Shown: positions 25,782-34,790, counted from the stretch's first letter. The stretch: 64,000 bases of DNA from Paraburkholderia sp. BCC1886 (GCF_900996245.1 NZ_CAAJGK010000074.1:1-64000), one strand, 5' to 3'. Numbers and translations: made by a program. The notes: a model not told the origin generated them from the sequence alone.

Positions 25782-27422
25782 ATGAACACACAGTCGCCGA
25801 CCGTGGCGGACGAACTCGTCCGTCGCAAGCGGCAGGAGCAACTCGCCCTGCCGGAATCGCTCGGCCAGTTCGTTCGCGAACAGGCCGCCTTGTATGGCGA
25901 CAAACCGGCCGCCGTCTGGTTCGACCGCGGCGTCACGATGACCTACGCGCAGATCGACCGGGCGGCGTCGCAACTCGCCGACTCGCTGATGAAGCATGGC
26001 GTGCGCAAAGGCTGCCACGTCGCGCTCATGCTCAGGAACGGCCCTGAATTTCCGCTGACCTGGATTGCGCTCGGGCGCATCGGCGCGGTGATGGTCCCGG
26101 TCAACGCGGCCTACACCGAAGACGAGATGGCTTTCGTGCTGAACGACGCCGATGCGCAGTACCTGGTGATCGATGCCGAATTCCTGCCGCGTCTGCGTTC
26201 GATGCCGGCGCTGCCCGGCCTGATCGCGTGGGAGCGCGTGGTGGTGCGCGGCGACTCCGACCATCCGTTGAACTGGGACGCGTTCGTCGAAGCCGGCGAT
26301 GCGGATTTCGTCGCGCCCGCGCAAGTGTCGCGCGACGATCTGCTGAACCTGCAGTACACGTCCGGCACGACCGGTTTCCCGAAGGGTTGCATGCTGAGTC
26401 ACGACTACTGGATGATTCACTGCCACGGTGCCGCGCGTCATCGCCGTGCAGCGGACAGCAGCATCGAGAACGTGCTGATCTGGGCGCCCTTCTTCTACAT
26501 GGACCCGATGTGGCAGTTTCTGATGACGCTGAAACTCGGCGGCACCGCGTATATCGCCGAACGGATGAGTCTGACGCGTTTCATGACCTGGCTCGTCGAC
26601 TACCGGATTCACTATTGCATCTTCCCGGAACCGGCGTTGAAGGCGCATCCCGCAGGACCCGGCGATGCCGACCTGTGTCTGCGCTATATCAGCATCTATG
26701 GCTGGACCCGCGCGGCGCGCGAAGAGGTGCAGTCGCGCTTCAACGTCGTTGCACGCGAAGGATTCGGGATGACCGAAGTGGGCACCGGACTGCTGGTTCC
26801 CGCCTGGGCCGCCGGGCAGGCGCTCGAACGCACGTGCGGATTGCCGGCGCCGTTTCGCGATGTCGAGATTCGCCGCGACGACGGCACGGTGGCCGCCGTG
26901 GACGAGATCGGCGAACTATGGATACGCGGACGCGGCATTCTGTGGGGTTACTACAAGCGCCCGCAAGCCAATGCCGAAAGTTTCGACGGCGGCTGGTTCC
27001 GCACGGGCGACCTGTTCCGGCGCGATGCCGAAGGCTTCTATTACATCGTCGGCCGCATCAAGGAGATGATCAAACGGGCCGGCGAAAACGTGTCGGCCAC
27101 CGAAGTCGAAACGGTGCTGCGCAGCATGGACGCGATCGACGAAGCGGCGGTCGTGGCGGTGCCCGATCCGTTGCGCCGCGAAGAGGTCAAAGCCTATATC
27201 AAACTGCGCGACGGTCTGAGCCAGACCGACGTGCCGCCCGCGCTGATCTTCGAACATTGCGCGAAACATCTTGCCGGCTTCAAGGTGCCGCGTTTTCTGC
27301 ACTACATGACCGAGGACTTCCCGCGCACCCCGTCGCGCAAGATCGCAAAGAAGCGCCTGATTGCCGGGACCGCCGACCCTTTCGCCGGCACCTACGACCG
27401 TCAGGAATCGCGCTGGCGCTAA
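25782..27422 (+). CDS. AMP-forming acyl-CoA synthetase/ligase
   Basis: The 546-residue adenylating enzyme has the P-loop-like YTSGTTGFPKG, the ATP-binding IYGWTRAAREE region, GWFRTGDLFRRDAEGFYYIVGR (hinge) and the C-terminal catalytic Lys in TPSRKIAKKRL. Wording resembles CaiC-type crotonobetaine/carnitine-CoA ligases and other short/medium acid ligases. AGGAG precedes ATG 25782; an ATG 36 bases upstream has no such site. It would activate a carboxylate, possibly the acid made by the aldehyde dehydrogenase. Confidence 0.83.
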   Translation: MNTQSPTVADELVRRKRQEQLALPESLGQFVREQAALYGDKPAAVWFDRGVTMTYAQIDRAASQLADSLMKHGVRKGCHVALMLRNGPEFPLTWIALGRIGAVMVPVNAAYTEDEMAFVLNDADAQYLVIDAEFLPRLRSMPALPGLIAWERVVVRGDSDHPLNWDAFVEAGDADFVAPAQVSRDDLLNLQYTSGTTGFPKGCMLSHDYWMIHCHGAARHRRAADSSIENVLIWAPFFYMDPMWQFLMTLKLGGTAYIAERMSLTRFMTWLVDYRIHYCIFPEPALKAHPAGPGDADLCLRYISIYGWTRAAREEVQSRFNVVAREGFGMTEVGTGLLVPAWAAGQALERTCGLPAPFRDVEIRRDDGTVAAVDEIGELWIRGRGILWGYYKRPQANAESFDGGWFRTGDLFRRDAEGFYYIVGRIKEMIKRAGENVSATEVETVLRSMDAIDEAAVVAVPDPLRREEVKAYIKLRDGLSQTDVPPALIFEHCAKHLAGFKVPRFLHYMTEDFPRTPSRKIAKKRLIAGTADPFAGTYDRQESRWR

Positions 27423-27456
27423 GCCGTCAGACATCGAGTGCTCTGGAGAACCCTAC

Positions 27457-28320
27457 ATGTTCGTCGACTTTTCAAGCCGTCCGCCCGTTCTGCAACTCGA
27501 CGGCCAGTCCACGCATCTCGCCAACTATCGACGCGTGTATTCGGGCACCGAGGCTCAGGTCGCGCAGGCGCGGGAACAGGCGAGCCATGCCGACCCGCTC
27601 GCCGCGTATCTCGACAGCTACGAACGCCTGCAGGCCAAACACGTGATTCTCAAGGCGCGCGATTTACGGTCGACGTTCGGCGTGCGACTTTCGAATGAAG
27701 CCGTCAGCGAGTTTTGCCGCACGTATGGCGAGCGCTATATCGGCTTTGCGGGCGTCGACCCGCATCGGGGCGACGAGGCCGTTGCCGAATTCGAAACCGC
27801 AGTCCGCGAACTGGGGCTTCAGGGGCTCAATGTGCAGGGCTTCGAGCACCGGCTTACGATCGACGACCCGCTGCTCTTTCCGCTGTACAGGAAGTGTGTC
27901 GAACTCGGCGTACCGGTCAATATTCACTGCGGCACGAACTTCTCGACGCACACGTCGATGAGCCTGGGTCACCCCGCCGCGCTCGACCGCGTGATGATGG
28001 CGCTGCCCGATCTCAAAGTCTGCGCGTCGCCGCCGGGTTGGCCGTGGGTGCTCGATCTGATCGCGGTGGCGTGGCGTCATCCGAATTTGTGGATCGGCAC
28101 CGTGGCCGTCAAGCCGAAGCTGTTCGAGACCGCGCATTCCGGTTACGAGCCGCTGCTGCAATACGGCCGCACGGTGCTGAACAAACGGATGATCTTCGGC
28201 TCCTCGTTCCCGATGATGCCGGTCGAGCAGGCGCTCGCGCAATTCGAAGCCTTGCCGATGTCCGACACGGCACGGGACAACTGGCTGCTGCAGAACGCGC
28301 TGGAATTTCTTGGACGGTGA
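27457..28320 (+). CDS. Amidohydrolase family protein (COG2159-type)
   Basis: The 287-residue TIM-barrel protein has features of the amidohydrolase_2/decarboxylase group: FAGVDPHRGDEAV, then VNIHCGTNF with the barrel His, and IFGSSFPMMPVEQ near the end. The usual N-terminal HxH metal motif is not evident (the start reads MFVDFSSRPP), so metal binding may be altered. GGAG precedes the ATG. It is the last gene of the operon, 34 bases after the CoA ligase. A hydrolytic or decarboxylating step is likely, with unknown substrate. Confidence 0.72.
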   Translation: MFVDFSSRPPVLQLDGQSTHLANYRRVYSGTEAQVAQAREQASHADPLAAYLDSYERLQAKHVILKARDLRSTFGVRLSNEAVSEFCRTYGERYIGFAGVDPHRGDEAVAEFETAVRELGLQGLNVQGFEHRLTIDDPLLFPLYRKCVELGVPVNIHCGTNFSTHTSMSLGHPAALDRVMMALPDLKVCASPPGWPWVLDLIAVAWRHPNLWIGTVAVKPKLFETAHSGYEPLLQYGRTVLNKRMIFGSSFPMMPVEQALAQFEALPMSDTARDNWLLQNALEFLGR

Positions 28321-28333
28321 CGGGCTGCGACCG

Positions 28334-28585
28334 TCACGCAATCGTATAGCGGTTCTGCGGACCGCCCGCGTACAAACCACGGGCCAAAGTCAGTATCTGC
28401 TCGCGATGCCGGTCGAACGCCGCCAGTAACGCGGGCTCGTCGCTGCCTGCGCTGGGGCTCAGATGCGAGATGACGGAAGTGTTCACGGCGAAGACGATTT
28501 CGCGGGTATTGTCGTAACCCCAGAAATTGACGCAACGGCGCGATGAGTCATAACTGCGGCTCGAATTCGGGAAGTTCAGAGACAT
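28334..28585 (-). CDS. DUF1488-like small protein
   Basis: The 83-residue protein opens with LNFPNSSRSYD and has VNFWGYDNTREIVFAV, wording typical of DUF1488 proteins of about 80-90 residues. GGGAG lies six bases before the ATG. It is soluble with no signal. It lies at the end of the minus-strand Rieske/ABC locus, 107 bases beyond the deaminase gene, so it may or may not be co-transcribed. Its stop is 13 bases from the stop of the convergent amidohydrolase gene. Confidence 0.7.
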   Translation of the reverse strand: MSLNFPNSSRSYDSSRRCVNFWGYDNTREIVFAVNTSVISHLSPSAGSDEPALLAAFDRHREQILTLARGLYAGGPQNRYTIA

Positions 28586-28692
28586 GGCTTACTCCCGCGT
28601 ACAGGTGTGTCGGCTCGTGCACGGTGCGCTGATTGCCGGAGGCGGTCAAGCACTCGTTTGTAAGTGCCGGCCGCGCTCCTCACGCATTCGCG

Positions 28693-30138
28693 TTACGCGA
28701 CTTCGGCGAGCAACTCGCTCACGGCAGCGCGTGCCTCGCGGGCCAGTTCCTTCAGATCCACACCGTCGATCGCGTCGTCCGCGACGATGCGTTTGCCCGC
28801 CGCGAACAAAGCGGCCAGAGAAGGACGTCCCCCCGACGCGACCGGACCGATGGCCGGATCGTGCAAGCCGAAATAACGCGGGTCGTCGAGACGATACACG
28901 GCAAGGTCCGCCGCGAAGCCCGGCGCGACCCTGCCGATCTCGTCGAGTCCCATGATCTGCGCGCCGCCGGCCGTGCCCCAGTGAATCACGTCGGCCACGC
29001 TCGCCGCATTCGCGCCACCCTCGAAACTGCCGCCGCGATACGCCGGTTGTGCCTGCATGCCGCGCCGCGCGCGCTGCGCGAGCCAGGTCATGTGGACTTC
29101 GGAGATCATGTCGGCGGCTTCGTTGGAGGCCGCGCCGTCGACACCTATCGACACCGGCACGCCGGCATCGGCCATCTCGCGCACCGGACAGATGCCGCTG
29201 CCGAGCCGCCCGTTGCTCTGCGGACAATGCGCGACGCCGGTACCGGTCTGCGCGAGCATGGCGATTTCATCCGCGTCGACCTTGACGAGATGGGCGTACC
29301 ACACGTCGTTGCCGAGCCAGTCGTGCTCGCCGCAAAACGCGACCGGCGATTGACCGTACATCGCCTGTGCGCTGTCCTGATAGCCGACCGTTTCCGACAG
29401 ATGGCTATGCAGACGCAAACCGAGCCGCCGCGCGAGCGCCGCCGTCGCGCGCATCTCGGACGGCGAGATCGAATACAGCACCGTGGTCGGCGCCATCACC
29501 ACGCGCTGCATCGCGCGCGGCGACGCGTCGTGATAGCGCGCCGCCAGCCGCTCGATATCCGCGGCATATGCATCGAGCGACTCGGGCCGCAGGGCGGTCG
29601 GCAACTCCGCTTCGAGTTGCCGCGTCTGCGTCGCGCCGCCGCGCAGCAATACGAAACGCAAGCCGAGTTTTTGCGCTTCTTCGAACAGGATCGCCGAGCT
29701 GTCGAACGGCATGTCCGGGTAATACACGTAGTTGTGGTCGGCCACCGTTGCGCAACCGGAACGCGCCAGTTCGATCAGACCGATACGCGCGGCCAGCCGG
29801 AAACGCCGCTCGTCGAACAGCGCGCGAAACCGGTACGGCGTGGCGGCGAGCCACGGCGTGAGCGTCGCGTCGAGGCCGACGGTATCGCCCTTCAGCAAGG
29901 ACTGAAACAGGTGATGATGCGTGTTGACCCACGCGGGATAGATCACGCAATCGGTCGCGTCGACGATCGTTTCGCCGGGGCGTGGCGTGAGCGCGCCGAT
30001 CGTCTCGATCGTGTCGCCGACGATGCGGATATCGGGTCCCTTCACGCGAGACGGATCGTCCGCCGTACCGCGGCCGCCGGTCATGATGGCAGCCGCGTTG
30101 CGGATCAGCGTGGAAGGCGTCGTGTCAGGTGTCGTCAT
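28693..30138 (-). CDS. 8-oxoguanine deaminase-like amidohydrolase
   Basis: The 481-residue metal-dependent hydrolase has the HxH motif (WVNTHHHLFQ, His74 and His76), a barrel His in LHSHLSETVGYQ, an AHLVKVDADE segment, and the metal Asp in VGVDGAASNEA-type wording (SIGVDGAASNEAADM). It belongs to the subgroup holding 8-oxoguanine deaminase and AtzB-type hydroxyatrazine hydrolases, which remove amino groups from N-heterocycles. It follows the permease gene by 18 bases in an operon with a Rieske oxygenase and an ABC importer. That suggests deamination of an imported heterocycle rather than housekeeping repair. Confidence 0.82.
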   Translation of the reverse strand: MTTPDTTPSTLIRNAAAIMTGGRGTADDPSRVKGPDIRIVGDTIETIGALTPRPGETIVDATDCVIYPAWVNTHHHLFQSLLKGDTVGLDATLTPWLAATPYRFRALFDERRFRLAARIGLIELARSGCATVADHNYVYYPDMPFDSSAILFEEAQKLGLRFVLLRGGATQTRQLEAELPTALRPESLDAYAADIERLAARYHDASPRAMQRVVMAPTTVLYSISPSEMRATAALARRLGLRLHSHLSETVGYQDSAQAMYGQSPVAFCGEHDWLGNDVWYAHLVKVDADEIAMLAQTGTGVAHCPQSNGRLGSGICPVREMADAGVPVSIGVDGAASNEAADMISEVHMTWLAQRARRGMQAQPAYRGGSFEGGANAASVADVIHWGTAGGAQIMGLDEIGRVAPGFAADLAVYRLDDPRYFGLHDPAIGPVASGGRPSLAALFAAGKRIVADDAIDGVDLKELAREARAAVSELLAEVA

Positions 30139-30156
30139 AAAGTCTCGTGCAAGGAA

Positions 30157-31041
30157 TCAGAGTTGGCTGTCGTGCCAGCCGCGCAAACCGAGGCGCGACA
30201 CCCATGCCGTGATGGCGAACAGCACGACGCCCGTCACGGTAATCAGCAACAGCGCGGCGAACAGACGCGGAATGTTCAACTGGAAGCCGGCCTGCAGGAT
30301 CTGATACGCGAGGCCCGCGCCGCTGCCGCCGGTCCCGGCGACGAACTCCGCGACCACCGCGCCGATCAGCGAAAGACCGCTGGAAATACGCAGTCCGCCG
30401 AAAAAATACGGCAACGCGCTGGGAATGCGCAAGCGCACCAGAGTCTGCCAGCGGGTTGCACGGTTGATCCTGAACAGATTGACGAGCCCCGGATTCACGC
30501 TGCGCAAACCGAGCGCCGTGTTCGAGATGATCGGGAACAAGGCCACCAGCGTCGCGCACAGCACCAGCGCGACATTCATGTCCTTCACCCAGATAATGAT
30601 GAGCGGCGCGATGGCGACCACCGGCGTGACCTGCAACAGGATCGCATACGGAAACAGGCTCGCCTCGATCAACGGACTTTGCACGAACAGCAACGCGATG
30701 ACCACGCCTAAAACGGTGGCGAGCGCGAACGCCAGCAACGTCACCTTCAACGTGGCGAGCAGACTGCCGAACAGCAACGGCGCGTCCTGCACGAGTTCCG
30801 TGACGATGGCCGAGGGCGACGGCACCAGATAAGCCGGCACCTTGCCCAACACGCACCACGCTTGCCACAGCGCCAGCACCACGATGCCGACGACCCACGG
30901 CGCAACCGCTTTGGTCACGCCCGGCCGCTGCAGCCATGGCTTGCGTACCGGCCTGACGGCCGCCGCCTCGCGCGCGCCGTCTCCCGAATGGCTCGACTGA
31001 CCCGACTGGCCCGAATGACCCGCAAGCACTTCGCCTGTCAT
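30157..31041 (-). CDS. ABC transporter permease, SsuC/TauC type
   Basis: The 294-residue protein has a 40-residue polar N-terminus with a Ser/Gly/His repeat (GHSGQSGQSSHSG), then about six membrane segments. It has the EAA loop with the typical SVNPGLVNLFRINRATRWQTLVRLRIPSALPYF pattern split across it. This is the SsuC/TauC/ThiX permease class, which partners with NMT1/THI5-type binding proteins. The start at 31041 overlaps the ATPase stop (ATGA). Confidence 0.86.
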   Translation of the reverse strand: MTGEVLAGHSGQSGQSSHSGDGAREAAAVRPVRKPWLQRPGVTKAVAPWVVGIVVLALWQAWCVLGKVPAYLVPSPSAIVTELVQDAPLLFGSLLATLKVTLLAFALATVLGVVIALLFVQSPLIEASLFPYAILLQVTPVVAIAPLIIIWVKDMNVALVLCATLVALFPIISNTALGLRSVNPGLVNLFRINRATRWQTLVRLRIPSALPYFFGGLRISSGLSLIGAVVAEFVAGTGGSGAGLAYQILQAGFQLNIPRLFAALLLITVTGVVLFAITAWVSRLGLRGWHDSQL

Positions 31042-31877
31042 GATTGCACTCCTGTTTCTTCGTTCGCGAACGACGCGCGATGCGCGTCGGTGATCAGCTC
31101 GGAGAGCGCCTTGCAGTGCTGCATGAACGGTTCGCTGACACGATAGGCGTCGTCGCGTGCGAGCGGCCCCCCGATCGGCACCTCGGCGATGATGCGCCCC
31201 GGACGCGCCTGCATCACCACCACCCGGCTCGACAGATACACCGCTTCGTAGATGCTGTGCGTGACGAACACCACCGTCATGCCGCGCCGCTGCCACAGCG
31301 CGCGCAAGTCGCTGTCGAGGCGGTTGCGGGTGAATTCGTCGAGCGCGCCGAACGGCTCGTCGAGCAGCAGCAGGTCCGGCTCGGTGACGAGCGCGCGCGC
31401 CAGCGACGCGCGCATCTGCATGCCGCCCGACAACTCGCGCGGCAACACCTTGCCGAATTTCGCGAGACCGACGCCGTCGAGCGCTTCGGCGACGCGCGCA
31501 TCCGCTTCGCGGCGCGGCACGTGCGCGAGATCGAGCGGCAGGCGCACGTTCTCGGCGACCGTCGCCCATGGCATCAGCGTGGCTTCCTGAAACACCATCG
31601 ACATGCGCCGGCCTTTCGAGCCGACCGTCCCGAACGGTTGACCCCACCAGCGCATATGACCGTGCGTCGGCGTCTCGATGCCGGCGAACATCTTCAGCAA
31701 GGTGCTCTTGCCGCAGCCGGACGGACCCAGCAACGAGATGAACTCGCCGGGCTCGATGGCGAGCCGCACGTCTTCGAGCGCGACCGTGCCGTTCGGATAA
31801 CGCTTGTCGACACGCTGCACCGACAGCAACGGCGCGGCGGGAGCCGGAATATAAGCTTCAGTCGCCGTCATCGTCAT
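31038..31877 (-). CDS. ABC transporter ATP-binding protein, SsuB/TauB type
   Basis: The 279-residue ATPase has Walker A GPSGCGKST, Q-loop FQEATLMPW (typical of the nitrate/sulfonate/taurine class), signature LSGGMQMR, Walker B LLLLDEPFGALD and H-loop FVTHSIYEA. The start at 31877 overlaps the stop of the Rieske gene (ATGA). A second ATG two codons later is possible. It powers the import of the locus-specific substrate. Confidence 0.9.
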   Translation of the reverse strand: MTMTATEAYIPAPAAPLLSVQRVDKRYPNGTVALEDVRLAIEPGEFISLLGPSGCGKSTLLKMFAGIETPTHGHMRWWGQPFGTVGSKGRRMSMVFQEATLMPWATVAENVRLPLDLAHVPRREADARVAEALDGVGLAKFGKVLPRELSGGMQMRASLARALVTEPDLLLLDEPFGALDEFTRNRLDSDLRALWQRRGMTVVFVTHSIYEAVYLSSRVVVMQARPGRIIAEVPIGGPLARDDAYRVSEPFMQHCKALSELITDAHRASFANEETGVQS

Positions 31878-32920
31878 TGCTCCACGTGAATGGGCACCAC
31901 GTCGCGAAACACTTCGGATTCGCCATGATCGTTCAGCAGCTTCAGCAACATGCGGCGCATCAGCAAACCGGGCTGATCCGATTCCATGTGGCACTCCTGC
32001 TGGCGACGCACGTCGATGCAGGCGTCGTAATCGGTGGCTTCGAGAATGTCGCGGTCTTCATCGGTAATCGGCCGGTCCCAGTCGATCAGTTCCTGCGTCG
32101 AGCACGCTTCTTCCGAGTCGTTGCGATACAGCCATTGCGAGAGCATCAGCGTTTTATCGTCGATCGGCGTCGCGCAGTTGTAGATGATGTGGTGAATGCC
32201 GCTCGCCGGATACACGCAGCCGAAGCGGCGCGCGAACGGCATGAACCAGCGGTTGATCAGATGCCGCTCGGTGACTTCCTCGGTCGTGCCGGTAATGCGG
32301 TAGCTCGCCTCGGGATTGCGCACGGGGACGTGCGTCTCCGCCTCGAAGCCCCAGTCGTTCGGACGGAATTCGTACTTCGACGGCTTCGGGTTGTCGAACA
32401 GACCGAAGTTGCCTTTATGCACGAAGCTGAAGTGCGAATTGTCGAACGAGTTTTCCATCATGCGCAGCGGGCTGGTTTCCCAACGCTCGTAGAACTGCAG
32501 AATGCGTCGATAACCCGGCGCGCCGTCTTCGGGAAACTCGGGAATCGGTTGCAGCGGGTCTTCGAGCGCGACCCACACGTAACCGTAGCGCTCTTCGCAG
32601 TGGAACGCGTCGACCACCGCGCGCGACGGAATCGCACCACCGTTGTTCTGCGGAATCTTCACGCACTGACCGGTGCAGTCGTAGGTCCAGCCGTGATAGC
32701 CGCAGGCGATGTTGCCGTCGGCGTCGACGAATCCTTTCGACAGTTTCGCGGTGCGGTGGCAGCAGCGATCGCGCAACGCGTGCGGCTTGCCGCCTGCGCC
32801 CTTCCACAACACGATCGGTTCGCCCAGTAGCGTGAACGGCTGCGGACCTGAATCGAGTTGCGTCATCGGCATGATGGCGTACCAGAAGCGGCGCAGGACT
32901 TGTTGACGGGTGACCAGCAT
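31874..32920 (-). CDS. Rieske non-heme iron oxygenase, alpha subunit
   Basis: The 348-residue protein has the Rieske [2Fe-2S] ligands Cys53-x-His55 (DRCCHR) and Cys73-x2-His76 (CGYHGW). The mononuclear iron motif is in ENSFDNSHFSFVHKG (Asp160, His163, His168). It resembles the vanillate/dicamba O-demethylase and caffeine N-demethylase class, which are one-component oxygenases using a separate reductase. AAGGAG precedes the ATG. It is located between the binding-protein and ATPase genes. No reductase or ferredoxin gene lies in the operon. Hydroxylation or dealkylation of an imported ring compound is likely. Confidence 0.87.
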   Translation of the reverse strand: MLVTRQQVLRRFWYAIMPMTQLDSGPQPFTLLGEPIVLWKGAGGKPHALRDRCCHRTAKLSKGFVDADGNIACGYHGWTYDCTGQCVKIPQNNGGAIPSRAVVDAFHCEERYGYVWVALEDPLQPIPEFPEDGAPGYRRILQFYERWETSPLRMMENSFDNSHFSFVHKGNFGLFDNPKPSKYEFRPNDWGFEAETHVPVRNPEASYRITGTTEEVTERHLINRWFMPFARRFGCVYPASGIHHIIYNCATPIDDKTLMLSQWLYRNDSEEACSTQELIDWDRPITDEDRDILEATDYDACIDVRRQQECHMESDQPGLLMRRMLLKLLNDHGESEVFRDVVPIHVEQ

Positions 32921-32951
32921 GGGATGCTCCTTCAATGAATTGCGGCCGCCC

Positions 32952-34010
32952 TCAGGGCATGACCTTCGCGTTCTGGATGTATTGCAGCGTGTAGGCCGCG
33001 TGATAGTCGGTCGTCGGCTTGAGCAGCCTGGCGCCGACCATGTAGTCGAATGTCTTCTGCCAGCGCGCATCGGTCATCGTGCCGATGCCGTCTTTGGCGG
33101 CGTCGCCACCCGTCACCAGCTTCAGTTTCTTCAACTGCGCCACGCCGTAGGCGAGTTGCGCGTCGCTCATCTGCGGGTTGTCTTTCTTGATCAGCGCATT
33201 CGCCGGCGCCGGATCGTTGAGGTAGCTCTTCCAGCCTTCCATCGACGCCTTGACGAAACGCGCCACGACGTCCGGTTTGTTCTTGAGCGTGTCGCGCATC
33301 GTGACGATCGTCGAGTTGTACGGCGGATAGCCGTCGTCGGCGAACAGGAAGAAGTGCGCGTTCGCATGGGCCTGTTCCGCCTGGAACGTTTCGGACGACG
33401 GATACGCCTGCATCGCCACGTTCGGATCGGCGAAGAACGGTTGCAGGTTGAACGTGTACGGACGCGCCTGCGCTTCGGTGTAGCCGTACTTGGCCTTGAG
33501 CCATGGCCACCACGTCGTGCGGCCGGAGCCGGCGACCAGAATCGTCTTGTTCTTCAGACCGGCGAGGCTGGTGACGTCCGCGTGCGTCATCATGCCCTGC
33601 GGGTCGTACTGGAACGCGGCCGCAACCGTGGTGACGGGAATGCCGGCTTCGACGCTGGAGAGCACCTGGAAGTCGTAGCCGAGCAGAAAGTCCGCCTGAC
33701 CGCCTGCCAGCAGTTGCATACCGTTGACCTGCGGGCCACCCATCTTGATCGTGACGTCCAGCCCGTACTTCTTGTAGATGCCGGTGGCGACAGCCTGATA
33801 GAAGCCGCCGTGTTCGGCCTGCGCATACCAGCTGGTGAGTAAGGTCACGTGATCTTCGGCGTGAGCGAGCGGCGCGGCGAGCGCTGCGCCTGCAATAGCA
33901 GCAGCACCAGTGACACGCGTAAAGATAGAGCGGCTTCTAACAAGCCCGCCCGTAATGCAGGAGAGAAACGACGTAGCAGAGGCGACAGATAACAGAGACG
34001 CAAAGCGCAT
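32952..34010 (-). CDS. NMT1/THI5-like ABC transporter substrate-binding protein
   Basis: The 352-residue exported protein has an N-terminal signal region (long, ending in AGAALAAPLAHA near residue 50). The mature domain opens VTLLTSWYAQAEHGGFYQAVATGIYKKYGLDVTI-type wording, as in pyrimidine-precursor, nitrate and sulfonate binding proteins. ATG 34010 has GGAG upstream. An in-frame ATG at 34160 has an even better AAGGAG but would add 50 residues that do not look like a signal peptide. It probably defines the specificity of the SsuABC-like importer encoded downstream. Confidence 0.8.
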   Translation of the reverse strand: MRFASLLSVASATSFLSCITGGLVRSRSIFTRVTGAAAIAGAALAAPLAHAEDHVTLLTSWYAQAEHGGFYQAVATGIYKKYGLDVTIKMGGPQVNGMQLLAGGQADFLLGYDFQVLSSVEAGIPVTTVAAAFQYDPQGMMTHADVTSLAGLKNKTILVAGSGRTTWWPWLKAKYGYTEAQARPYTFNLQPFFADPNVAMQAYPSSETFQAEQAHANAHFFLFADDGYPPYNSTIVTMRDTLKNKPDVVARFVKASMEGWKSYLNDPAPANALIKKDNPQMSDAQLAYGVAQLKKLKLVTGGDAAKDGIGTMTDARWQKTFDYMVGARLLKPTTDYHAAYTLQYIQNAKVMP

Positions 34011-34548
34011 AACTGAACTCCGTGTGAACGTGGGGAGGATGGGTTTGGTGGAATGGCAAGGCGACAAGGAACGCGCGACATGACCCACATCCCGGAACTG
34101 AATCGGGGATGACGTGCAAAAAGCACATGACACTCGGGTGAAAAATTGGGGCAACTGCATCGCACGCTCCTTGTTGGCGGAACCGGACGGTTCCGTTCAA
34201 ACGTCGAATCGCTTCGACGTGGGCGCACGATGCGCCCCAAGAGCAATGCCCCACGGTGACCGGCAAACAGCGCCGGCTCGCTAGCCGCTTCTACTCTGGT
34301 GGGGGTTAAGCGAATGTCGTGCCAGTGATATGCGATAGATGCTGCGATGCCTGATGAACGCTGGCTGGCGGGCAATCTGGCTGTTAGATCTGCGGTCGAT
34401 ATCGAGCAGCGATTGCACTTGTAAGAAGCGGATGGGCACCGTCCGGGTGCAGGAGGCGCGCATTCTGGCGCGATGCCCAGCGTGCTGGTCATAGATCGGG
34501 TCTGCGCCTTGCTGACTCGTAAGGCATCGTCAATCCAGGAGTTACGAC
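34011..34548. other. Long structured intergenic leader upstream of the Rieske/ABC locus
   Basis: About 540 bases separate the binding-protein gene from the next plus-strand gene. On the minus strand the first 230 bases before the gene contain five hairpins: 34237-34221 (7 bp), 34220-34201 (8 bp, GCGA tetraloop), 34195-34178 (7 bp), 34125-34113 (4 bp) and 34111-34088 (6 bp). AAGGAG and ATG (34160) follow the third. The remainder (34240-34548) shows no gene, only weak repeats. Confidence 0.6.
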
Positions 34549-34728
34549 ATGAGCGAAACAAAAGAGCAAAGCAAAAGCAGCACGCCGGATCTGGACAATC
34601 CGCAGCCCGCTATTCACAGCGACAACGAGAAAAGCAAACTGCCCGAACGCGACGATGAAGGGCGCAACCAGTCGCCCGCAGACCGTCCCGGCAAGAAGCC
34701 CGGCGAAGGCGAGCCTTCAGCCGGCTAA
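34549..34728 (+). CDS. Small hydrophilic, probably disordered protein (59 aa)
   Basis: ATG 34549 is preceded by CCAGGAG, and TAA is at 34726-34728. The product is almost entirely charged and polar (many Lys, Glu, Asp, Ser, Pro, Gly; starts MSETKEQSKSS, ends KKPGEGEPSAG) with no hydrophobic core. Such peptides are common unannotated stress-type genes in Burkholderia. A strong terminator follows within 25 bases, which supports a monocistronic gene. Function unknown. Confidence 0.65.
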   Translation: MSETKEQSKSSTPDLDNPQPAIHSDNEKSKLPERDDEGRNQSPADRPGKKPGEGEPSAG

Positions 34729-34749
34729 CAATTAAACGCCAGTCTACAA

Positions 34750-34790
34750 GCGGCTTTGCTGCATTTCACGGGCAAAGCCGCATAAATTTT
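34750..34790 (+). terminator. Terminator of the 59-aa protein gene
   Basis: A perfect 10-bp stem (34750-34759 with 34772-34781) with a 12-base loop is followed by an A/T-rich U-tract (ATTTTT at 34785-34791). Confidence 0.8.

Noticed and set aside
34178..34237. Guanidine-II (mini-ykkC) type riboswitch from the row of short hairpins
   Set aside because: On the transcribed strand the loops are TCG, GCGA and GTCC, not the ACGR loops required in both stems, so the known class does not fit.
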